In this document: piece by piece, positions 1-11,877 of the stretch
How the letters are laid out: each line of letters opens with the position of its first letter
Position numbering within the stretch: position 1 is the first letter of the stretch
From: Paralvinella palmiformis
Taxonomy: Eukaryota > Annelida > Polychaeta > Terebellida > Alvinellidae
DNA: 64,000 nucleotides
NCBI GenBank assembly: GCA_025642065.1
Contig: JAODUP010000164.1
Span: 434,001 to 498,000 of the forward strand
Direction of reading: 5' to 3'
Made by a program: the position numbers and the translations under genes
Notes under the pieces: model-generated
What the model was told of the DNA's origin: nothing
The model's database searches: none
Seen by the model: only the letters and a program-made list of their open reading frames with translations

Positions 1-53
1 TTTTTACAGTGCAGGGCTTAATAAAATGGCAAGTTAGGGGAAACAGGTTTGTT

Positions 54-105
<52 letters not shown>

Positions 106-310
106 TTTATTAATGTGATTGTGTAGTTTTATTTATGCTGTGATTTGTAAATTTTGTAACCTTATGTTTTAGACAAGTTTTTGTAAGACAGGTCTTAATG
201 TGTGAAAAAGAACTGTTCTCTCAGTATATGCATTCATATTCATATATGTGCACTTATATGAATACAGTTAAAGCATACACTAATGTTAATGTGAATGTTT
301 TCTATTGCAG

Positions 311-392
311 AGCAACCAATGTGTCTTGTAGTGTGACACTGTGACCTGGGCGGGCACGCTGTGACATTACATTAGCGTGCTGCGCTGTCTTC
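311..392 (+). other. 5' UTR part of RhoGAP exon 1
   Basis: A good 3' splice site (TTTTCTATTGCAG) ends at 310, so this exon is internal to the transcript and an upstream non-coding exon probably lies left of the window. The stretch to 392 contains an in-frame stop at 342-344 and reads as 5' UTR before the ATG at 393. The exon ends with a consensus donor at 515 (GTAAGC). Confidence 0.5.
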
Positions 393-2276
393 ATGTCAGC
401 ACTGAGGGATACATTACTGGGCTGTGTGATGTCACGCAGTCAAGATGCTTATGTAGCCAGCGCCTCTGCAACAACCATAACCCGAACACCAAGATCTAGC
501 AAAAGGCTTGCCAAGTAAGCATGCATCTGGCATATCATAGTTAATCAGTATACTCCTCTAATGCCCATAAATTGGTAATCTACCAAAGAAATGTAAATAA
601 AGTATTTATTTTGTTGAAGCCATTTAAAGGTATAAATATTTATATCACAGTATGGATGTCAGATTTATCAGTTATTGAAATACTGAAACAGCTCACAAAG
701 TTACATACTAAAACATTTCAAATATGTGTTTAAGCATTCCTTTGGTGCATTTGGTAACATACTGTACTGCATATCTTTGGGTCATGTAATCAAATTCCAG
801 TGTTGTTTGCTTGTGGGATGTTTCATCCCCCCCAAAAAAAACCCTGGTCTGACCTCATTTCCCAAGACCATAATAATGTCCCATATGAGACCAGTGCTGA
901 GTCTGAAGAAAATCATCCCTCATGTTCACATGACATCTTTGTGTGGTGTCATTTCATTCTTTACCATTAACATACATCATTTTACTCCCCAAGATACACA
1001 ATGATTTTTAAACATAGTATATGTTGTATATCCTAAATGAAATTAGGTTAGATGCAAATACACAGTTCTTTACAATTCTGGCACCTTATTCTGATGATCA
1101 GAGTTCCCACACGTCCTGGAAAATAACAAATTCGTTTTCCAGGTCCTGGAAATGTCCTTGAATTTGACAAAATCAGGAAATGTCCTGAAAATAATTCACT
1201 GAGAACAAAAAACCCTGTGAATAAATATTGTGCCTGTAGAAGAAAAGGAGTACTGGAACATGGTCTTAATATCACATGTTAGTTAAAATTTAAAGAAAAA
1301 TTGGGCGGATGAGACAGCTAGAAGGGGTGAGGAGGAGGCTGTACCAAAAATAATTATGATGATATAGTTTTTCCTGGAGAATGGTAATTCTGTCCTGGAA
1401 ATGTCCTGGAAAATAAAATTTCCTTGGCTGTGGGAACCATGTCTGATACATAGCATCAAAGCTGCATGAAACAATGCATTATAAATAAACGTGTGCCAAG
1501 TATAATTTAGCCCAAGAGGTCACATTGTTCCCTGATCATTCTTAAAAATCAGTGGTAGCCAAAACAATAATTTTTCCACATTTAATATTAAGTTCCCTCT
1601 GCCCTGTCATCTACATAATATATTTTTTTCAATATTAAAACATATTAGATTCATTTGGTCCATAGGAATGTTATCTCTAGTAATGGCTTCTATAAAAGAA
1701 AATAATTTTTTTATGGATATTTAAAAATATATTAGGATGTATATGTTTACGGTCAATACATGATAACTGAAAGGTGTAATGCATGATACTATTAGTGCTT
1801 AAATTGAATTAGATTTACCGAGATAATAAAAGTATAAAATACAAATATACCCTTGAAACCACCATGAACGAATTTGTGCGAATTCTGCACACACCATAAA
1901 ATATATTAGCTATAAATTTCTGTTTGTATTATGAGATTTCTTTACATCAGTCATTAAACTTTGACGACTAATTTTGATACTTTTACATTTTTGTTTGGTA
2001 TTATTTATCCTGACTTGTCGTTAGTTACCATACATTTTAATTATTCTGCTAGTTATAATTATAGTAATGGAGACAGTTGTAGTAGTAGTAGTAGTATTAG
2101 TAGTAGTAATCATGTTTGGCATAATTCCATAGATATCGTTCAGCTATTAGTTTTATAATTTCATAATGGTCATCCACATTTTGTGTTCAAATTCTGCGAT
2201 TTCTATCATCATTTGAGTTTAGCATATGATCTTTGGTTGTGGTAAAGTTGAATTAAGAATTTTCACATTTTCTGTT

Positions 2277-2316
<40 letters not shown>

Positions 2317-5300
2317 TGTTTAATGGTTCAGGTTAATGAAGTGGTTTCACATTGACATGACCGGAAAGGAATAACCCGAATATTTTTGTAGATTTTAATT
2401 CAGTATAAATTTGTCTCCCATCAAATATTATTTTGATGATGTTTTAAATTTGTGTTATTTCTTGAATTATCAACTGTCAAAATGCGCCCTGGTTTTAGTC
2501 TACTTGATTTGAATATCACATTGGTGCCATTTTTGCATGTGACAGTATTGGAATCAAATGAAACCCATCACGAACTGACTTCCTTTCTGTACACTGATGA
2601 CAATATTTTTGACTCTGCTATAAAACCGTTGAAAAACATGGTCTACTAAGTGCTGCTTGGGCTATTTAAACACTAGTATATTTGATTAAATCTATGCGTA
2701 GAATCTCTCAAGATCCAGCTTGGAAGAGGATGTGACTGAATGGGCCAAGAATAACTGAAGAGAAAAATATTTGAGCTTTTTAGTGTAGATATGACATGCT
2801 GTTATATTTAGTTTAGCTACACATTTTCTGATATTGACAGAAAGTGAATCATTCCACTACATGTATAATTTTCAACCTGTTCTGTTTTTGAATATCCTTA
2901 TCCAGCTCCCGATGGTAGCAGACCAGCCAAACAGGAATTGAATTTTAAAATGACATCTTAAAATTTACTCTTATTAAATCAGTATACAAAAAATGTTCTT
3001 GCTCACATGTATCAGCTTAAAGATCGGGTAGTTTCATGGTTAACAAACATCCCGGTTATGAATGAACATTCTGTTCCATTTCATAGCCAGTGATAAATCT
3101 TACTGATTTTTAGATGAATTTATAATTTAGATTTGTGTTATTTTTAATGGTCATTGTGCTTATATAATAGCACACCAGGCTGATAAAAACTGGAATCTAA
3201 TACCAAACTTGTGTTGTTTGGACTAGAGAAAGTATATGTATTTCATTTCAACCTGCAGCTCCAATGATACAACCCAAGCACCCCTACTGCCTGAAAGAGG
3301 AACCATTTTGACATTATACAAGGCTCCAAAATTATTCCCTAAATGTGCCAAGTAATATATAGTATTAGTGGGCAATATTTTCAAAAGACTGGTTTTAACC
3401 TATTTCAGTCAAGAGCTTTCCCTATACAAGGTCGGTTCAGAAACAATAAAAAGGTTACACTATTAATTTGTTATTTTCGTGTTAGCAATTCTGATGTTGT
3501 GGATATGTCTTATTTGTAGACGCATTGGGTTAGGACATATTCTCCAACTATAACAATCATCTTATCATAGTCTCTGCACATTAGAGATCCATGGCCTAAT
3601 TGGTAGCACAAACCCCGGCCAGTTGGTAATATGGTATCAGAAGGGCATTTCATCTATCACTTTGCCTCATTACTGTTGGAGGGCACTTGGGTCAATTAGC
3701 CTATCTTGTACACAAACATGGCCTTAAAACAGCAACATTTTTCTCTGCACATTAGTGTATTACTATTAAGGTCTCTGGGCAGAGGTTATGCTTCTTATGC
3801 ATGGATATATAGATACAGTCTCACACACCCTTCCTATATACTGTGCTCATTTTAGTGTTGACATATGCTCTAATAAAAGCACACCCCAAGCTGAAATCTT
3901 GGGGCTTATACCAAATTTGCAGGGCATTTATGAAAGTTTGAAAATTCAATAAAGAAATTTGAAAATTGAGTATCTGCAGTTTGTGTTTTGTTGGTTTGTT
4001 AATGCTATAAGAACACAACAGTAATAACCATCATAGTCTGAAATGTGTTTTTTTAACCAATTTTCAATGCAGACATGTCTCCCTTGTGGATAAACAAGAT
4101 TTGCCTATGTTTTACAGTTACCTGTCTTACAGTAATCATGTCTGTCATTACTGAGTCCTATCTCTGGTTTTATAGATACTGTGACATCTATGCAGACTAA
4201 ATACGCGAGTAGCTGAAATAAATTTCAAATGCCACATTTCCAGTGGCTAATAATGTTTGGAGAAATTGTTCGTATACATTTGTTACTGCTCGTCATTCTT
4301 TCAAAATAACACAACATAAGCATACCAAATGAAGTTTAATGTCACACGTTTCACACCCATTTTGACTGGACTCCGATTGTGCAGTTGTTATATGACTGTG
4401 CTACAGATCTCTGGTTAGGGTTTGAATTGAAATGAGGCACCTGTGTTTAAGGAATGTTTTTCTTGGGAGTTGGCTATATGTCCCAGGCGTGACCAGTGCC
4501 ATGGCTAAACAAACAATTAGCTTGTTCACACTTATATAGCACATTGTTCTGAATTCTAGTCACTACCATAATTTTTACTGTGTGATATCAACTTTTTTTC
4601 ATTTTTATTTTATATATACAAATAAGACTGTAATGTTCTTATCAGTCACATATAATGTTAACCATAAAACTCTGGTTCTCACCTAAAGAGTTTCTTAAAT
4701 TTCCATCATCTTGAGCAGTTCTTCTGTCAAAGGGGTACACTGGGTTAGTTTTGCACCAATTTATTCATTTGAAAATAAATATTCATACTGTAATATGTTC
4801 TGCTTCTAACAAATGTTATTTAAGTTTTGGGATGCATACGTAGTTCCAATATCTCAGGATTATTTCTTCTCATTAAGTAGAACACTTTAAATGCTTTTAT
4901 TATTGTTATTATTATTATTGCCGGCATCTGTGTGGCGGTGTGTTTTTGCATGGTCTTTGTGTGTGGGTGTTTTAAAGCTGAAACATCTCCACACCAGGCA
5001 GTAGTGTGCTATGTTTCGGATCACTTGCATTTTGAGTTGACACTGTCTGTGGCTGCCATTGTATAATGAATGTCTGATGAACTTTCAGATTTCATGCTCT
5101 ACGCAATCAGTCTGACATTTTCTACAAGTGTTGATTTCTGTTTTCATTGTCATTGTTGTCATTATTCAGGTAGTCGTTGTAGCAGTTTGTTATCTTTCTC
5201 ATTTGCTTCCATCTTCTCAGCACCTTTCTCCTAGTTGTTTCATCTCCGAGCTGTCATGTCATTGCTGTCCACTGTTTTGTGATTGCAGGTGGTTCTCTGA

Positions 5301-8300
5301 CCTGTGCCTGTTCTCTTCTAAATTAGAGTTGCGTATTTTCCTATCGTCCGTTCATTACCTGTTAATTCTAGACATTAATGGATTCCTGGTTGATTTGCAT
5401 GGACGTGGATGGGAATTACTGAGGTGATTTGATCAAATGAATTGTTTCCTGTGGAAACATCAACATTCAACCGATCAGAGATGCCAAAGTGACATTTTGT
5501 AGGAGAGGTGACTCTACTTGAATTCGAGATCAATTTATTCAGTGCGGGATGCATTCCGTCATTGAAGACCCAGGATAATTTCAGTTCAGTGCCACAGGAT
5601 CACACTGTGGGATTCTGCACATTTTGGGTGAACTAAACCAGATCATCTCAGAGTAGTTGGTCTTCTAATTGGTGCCACTAGTCTCTGTAGCAAAACCGAT
5701 CAGTATATTGAGGCTGCTTGATTGGCCGATATGTCAACCAGTAGCAATTCAGAGAGTGCTGGCACTTCGGCTCCTGCCAGCCAATCCAATTGCTCACCGC
5801 CTGGGATCATCATCATTGCTCCCAGTTCGCCTCGATTTGATGAACGTCCACAGCCGCTGTGAGTACATCATGCCTTCTAGTGGCTAGCTTTGGAATTACC
5901 ACAAATGCATGTTTACTTTCATCCTTTATGCTCTGACCTGCATGTTGCTTTCTTGCTTCACTGTGTGTGTGTGTGTGTGTGTGTGGGGTGTGTTACTCAC
6001 AAAAAGTGATGCTTAAATGGTCTTGCAAACGCATGCACACACACACATACCAATGAGCACACACACACAGGAGAGAGTGTGTGTGTGTCCAATATTTGTT
6101 AGATTCTTGTTAATACCATATCGTGTGGCTTATTAATGTAATAACAGCATGTATTCCTTCATAGATACCCCCACTTGTTGATGTTTTAACACCATCTTGC
6201 AACTAATTTTTTATTTCTGATATTTTTCAGCTAATTGAGCAGATTAGTTTGTAGTTATCCAATAGTTCTGATATTAATGTATAATACATATTGATGGCAT
6301 TTCCTGTTTACGTATTTTTCACTTCATTTACAACTAAATTACTTCTGTATATATACGTTGAATGATTGATAGTGCCTTTTGTTCATTAATTTTGTTTAGA
6401 AAAAATGTGTTTAAAAGAATTTTCATTGTGTTTGCATTGTAGCTATCTGAGCCAGGCTATTTGCAAGCATTACACAAGTCACATTGCCAAAAGTATCCCA
6501 TTGTGCATCTGATTGATTCATTGTGAAACCAGTATTTGATTTTAATTTATTATCACTTCATTGCAAGCAATTTAGATTTTGTTCCATTTCATTCAGTGAT
6601 CATTAGTCTGATGCAAATTATATGTTGCTATTCCTTTATTTGTCAGTTCAGGATTGTCTGATCATTTACAGAACAACAGTTTATTATCGCAGACTAAGCC
6701 CATTTATTCATGTTTGTGTGCTTTGTTCATAAGCTTTCATCACCAAGAGTAGTTCTGAGAGACCACAATGCAGCTGTGTATTACTATGTTAATGCAGAAC
6801 ATTCTAGCTCAAACAATATCACAATAACTCGTTAATCCAGTCATCTACAGAGGCCTCAATCGTCCTAATCCCATAAAGCTTATTGTTTCATCTCTTGCCA
6901 ATTGATCCGTATAACTGAACCTCAAGATTCTAACCATTGTATGTAACTTTTGTTCATTGGTTGAGATTAGCATTCTGAATGTAACCCTGATGCAACTAAT
7001 CAATTTCGATTCGACGTCCTTCACAAAGTGTTCATGCCATAGTGTTAGCCAAAGAGCCACCCACTTGTGATTTGGACAGATAGCTGATATTTTGTGTGAG
7101 AGTGTGGAAAATATTCTGGAATGGATCAGTAAGCCATCCACAGGTCTAACACTCATGATATATGATTGTGTCGTTCAAATGATTTCCGACTCAAACTGTG
7201 TGTAGATGGTTATATTTCTTATCAGTTCAAATGTAGCCCCCTTCCCCCGGCTGCTTGAGTTTTGGGACAATGCCGTACTTGCACTAATACTAGTAGCAGC
7301 TTTTTCCGTAATACACTTTTGTTGGTTTTTGGCTCACACTATGGTCCTTGTGATCTCTATCCTCATATGTGAAAGATCTGTTAAAGAAACTGTTCTGTTA
7401 TCTAGAGAAAGCCATGTTCATAAATAGTTTTTTCTTGATTTTTCTCATTCTGTCCAAATATACGTAAAGATCATCAATACATTGTATATGTTTCTGCACT
7501 ATCTGTTCCGCATTATATCTCCGATATTTCACTACATCTCTCATTGTTTTTATGCAGGGTGAAATTTGGCTTCACATTGTCTGAAGCCTTTAAGGATGAT
7601 AAACTACCTGAACCTTTAGTGGTAAGTTACATAGGTCTCCTATTAAGATATTTACCTAATAATGTTTAGAACAGATGCTCGTTTTATATCTAATGCTCAT
7701 TTGATAGGATTTTAAAGTAAATTGTTAACCTTTATATTGTACTCCATTTGTGGGGTGGGGCATTATCCATTGTTATCTGGGGGAATTAACTGCGGTTAAA
7801 GTAAATCAGGGTTACTTCAGGCACCCAAGTAAATTTTGGCAAAACTCGTTTTGATTTTTTTACGCTTCTGGATTGGCTGCCAACTATGCATGTATTGTAA
7901 TAGTGAAATGAATGCACTTGTCACTTTGCATAGCAAGACAGGTTTTTATTTTTTTACAAACAATCTTTAATGTCAAATTGAAGTTTTTCAATGTGCAACA
8001 CCATCTACAACAGACCTATGGAATACTTGTTAGCTAAATTAAACATTTTATAATTTCATTGCACTGCAAATATAGAAATAGCCCCTAATTGTCAGAAATA
8101 TATTAATATGTCTCTTTAAGTAATATAAAATAAATGATAATGTCATCTTACTAGAATCTGCATGTTTACTCCAGTGTTATTTGCTCACCGTATAAGTCGA
8201 GGCCAAATGTTGGCTTAAAATCCCTCAAAATCCAAATCATTGTTGTCATTCGAGAAAAAGCTGATCCAGTCATTTCAAACTCATGGTGTCAGCAAGTATG

Positions 8301-11009
8301 TCATAAATATATCAATATGAATATCAATTTCTTCACTGACACACATGCATGCGTGTGCGTGGATTTCCCTTTGTCGTTATAATTAATATAAATAAAAAAC
8401 TTGTCACACCAAACATGCCTGATTGTAGACTGCCTTCAACTGACAAGTGTTATTAATTAATTGTTTCACAGCAAGTTTGCAATGTGAACAGTGATTTCTA
8501 TGTTATCGTTAATCATCTGGAGGTACCAGTAGTTAACAGCGCATGACATAACAGTTTGGTGAAAATTAATCGTAATTTATTGAATAAGACTAGTAGGCAG
8601 AGATGTGGTGATTTGTTCCAACTGTCGCTCACACACATGCCTGATTGGAACTTCATTTGGCAAGTGATATTAATTCATTGTTTCATAGCACATCTGAAAG
8701 TACTGGTAGGTAACAGCGCATGACTATCAAGTATTATTACATAAAGAACGGCATTTTTGTGAGATCCAAATAACAGTTTGGTGAAAATTTATCATTATTT
8801 ATTGAATAGTAATGGATTAGTAGGCAGCGATGTGATGATTTTATTCTGACTCTGGCTCTTATTGGGTTGAATCCTATAGTGTTGTGTGTCAAGGATGGCG
8901 AAAACATCTTTCCTTCAGCTGATAGGAAATGTGACGCGCGTATAAGTCGAGGCGCTAGATAGATAGAAATAGGGTTGAGCAATGAAAACGATTATGACAT
9001 TCATCAATCTCAACTGATAATCCTAACAAACATTTTTTAAACTGTTTTGGTTTTTATTCAAAATAGATGCTCACTACAGGACAATTTAAAGTATAAAACA
9101 TAAGGACTTCATAGCTGTAGCCAAGCTTGTGGTGTGGTTTGCTACAGTCCTCTGGGTTTCAAATCTGTGTCAGTCAGGTTACCAAAAGGGGTCATAAATA
9201 ACAATAATTCATTTCATATAATCTGCATAACTGGTGTTAAGATTTAAGGTAGCTTTGACTGAAAGTAAATAATGGAATTTGAATCACTCACTCAAGCTCA
9301 TATTCATTTGATCTAAAAATCTGTGCATCACCACAAGAATTAGATTAAAATGTTCTCACTGTAATTTTGGTGGCTTTCTAATCATTAAGACGAACAGTAC
9401 CAGCAGCAGCACCAAAGGTGATTCTAAGATTGGTCTTAATGTTTTTTAAATAAAAATACGGCGCTGTGTGTGTTACTAACAATTATTGACCTATTGCAGT
9501 GTTGAATGTGGATGTAAAGCTCAATCATCAGTGGGCTTATTTTCAGGCTATGTTAGTACACATTGCTCAAGATGGTGTAACAACAACAGATGTCTTCAGA
9601 AAGGGAGGCAACTATGCACAGATCAAGGACGTGATGAAGAACCTGATGGAAGGGAAGGCCATCAACTTCCACCAGTACAGCTTTCATACTCTAGCTGCTG
9701 TAGTAAAGGTTTGTTGCTAAATCGGTCTCTACAGAGAATTCATACATGTTTTGTTTAGAATTAATCTAAACCTAGGTCTTATCATATTTGGTGTGTGTGC
9801 AGGCCTCGACATTAATGGTTGTCCGCCTGTCCAGGACAACCAAACTACTTAATCGGACAAGTAAAAACCACATGCTTGGTTGTCCGCCGTGTCGAGTCGT
9901 ATTTTCAGTTGTTTTTGAATCAATGTCAATAATCTCAATTATCACAACGTGCGTCTACCAATACAATTTACAAAAAAAAAATTCTGGGACAAGTAAAAAT
10001 GAAGTGTGACTGTGTCTGTGTTTGCTCATGAATATGTTTTATGCAAGCAATACACACTGTGTCCTGTCCTCTTTCCATGGCTGGTTCACTTTTCTTGCTT
10101 GCTAAATCAGCTATGGCTCCAACATTTTGATCCTTACTTAATGTAAGTATCACAATTTAGTTCCGTACACATAGCTCTAACTAGTAAACAACCCATTGTC
10201 ATTTGTATATTTTCTGTTTATGATCCAATTCCTCGTAACCTTTTCCTTCTCTTGGTTTATGTAGAGATTCCTCTTGAAGATTCCTGGGGGTGTTTTTGGT
10301 TCTGAAATTGAAGCAAAGTTGTTGGATGTACTATTGTTAGAAAACCGTATGATGCAGTATGATACAATTCACAGGTAAGTCGATCTGTCCTCTTGCCTAT
10401 ATCAGACATATTGCTTATTGTTAAGCATAGCTGATTAATGTCACATGTATTGCTTAATGTAGGATATATAGGTATCTGCATTAATTGGACAAGGAGTCGT
10501 TAGATTATGTGTTTAGTTAACGTGCCAATGATGCACACATCTAATTTCTATTTGTCATCATTTTTTTTCTAATTATTGTCATTAATAAAAGTGTTTGAAT
10601 CTGAATGTAACACCAATAGTCACACTGATATCTGATGTGTTGCGTATTGTGATGTTGCAGCATTATTACCTCGTTACGGCCTGTTACCCAGCAGCTGGTG
10701 GCACTCCTCTTCGGCATGTGGTTCAGGATTGTTAACCATGCCGAGAGCAATCACATGTCTTCAGAAGCAGTCGCAAAGAGTGTTGCCCCAAGTCTGTTTC
10801 ATACCTGTGCTCAAAAGAAGGAACTTATAGAGAAAGCATCGCAGGTGCTGCAAATACTTATAGATGACTTCGGTGTCGCCAATATGTTTGGCCGCAAAAA
10901 CATCCAGTACTTTGCTAATGTGACGCAATCAGGGATTAATGTGCTGGAGAAGTTCCATCACGAGTATCAATATGCCACTGATGACTCAGTGCCATGTAAG
11001 TGTGTGTGT

Positions 11010-11047
<38 letters not shown>

Positions 11048-11780
11048 AGTGTACACACTGTGCTCTGCCTTTTGCCACTGGCATTGTTCAATTTTTGTAC
11101 TTGCTAAAGTAACTTTGGAGCCTTCTCTTTCATCCCTTTTTAGCATTGGTGATGTTCATTTGGTTCCATGTATATTGTTATAATTCTAACTGTTTTGTCA
11201 TCCACCCTTCTGTCTGGGCATATTGTATCAGACAACCTTGTGAGCTAGTCAAGTTGTATTTATGATCACTTCAAATGGAATTACCTCAAACTCTTATTCG
11301 AATAGCTAACCACCATTTACTTTGAAAATAATTATTCTTGAAAAAAAACATTTTATTCTGTTAGATACACAGTATCTATTATTAACAAAGTTATACAGTG
11401 ACAATTTGATGAGCTTAGAAAACCTTTCCTACAGAATGCTTTTGATATGCCTTGCCCAGGCATAGAATAGGGATGTGTTGAGTTGTTAATGTCTATTATT
11501 GTTAGGTATAAATTATAACATGTAAAGTTGTTTGCTGGTGTTAATCTTCTGTTCAATAGGATATTTTACTGTTCAGACAGCTGTCAATGTTTATTTCTCC
11601 TATTATAGCCCAAGGTCAGTCGGCTGATTCGCTGATAAATCCCATCATATATATATATATTGTAGGATTTAAGTGTTTCTCATGTATAAAACAAATGGTC
11701 TGTTGTCTAATTAATATATATGACTATTTCCATGACTTATACAGGAACATGTATCGTACTTCACTGTCTGTCTGTCTGTC

Positions 11781-11841
<61 letters not shown>

Positions 11842-11846
11842 GTGGG

Positions 11847-11877
<31 letters not shown>

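Larger units (their letters stand above)
515..7557 (+). other. RhoGAP intron 1 (7 kb)
   Basis: This is a geneless stretch apart from the alternative first exon. It holds a TA tract at 2279-2314, a TAG/AGT trinucleotide run near 2075-2108, the MITE-like repeat, an old SINE at 3586-3745, and CA/GT tracts near 5960-6090. Short ORFs here (for example 5128-5427 and 6845-7156) show no protein similarity I recognise. Confidence 0.6.

Noticed and set aside
4350..4520. Possible further SINE copy (GCTACAGATCTCTGG...GTTTGAATTG)
   Set aside because: There is a faint tRNA-like pattern, with similar patches near 9120-9190 and 12690-12840. The similarity is too weak to define an element by eye.
9486..9758. 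90-residue ORF overlapping RhoGAP exon 3 in another frame
   Set aside because: It is a shadow of the real exon, whose frame is fixed by the RhoGAP motif and by splice phase.
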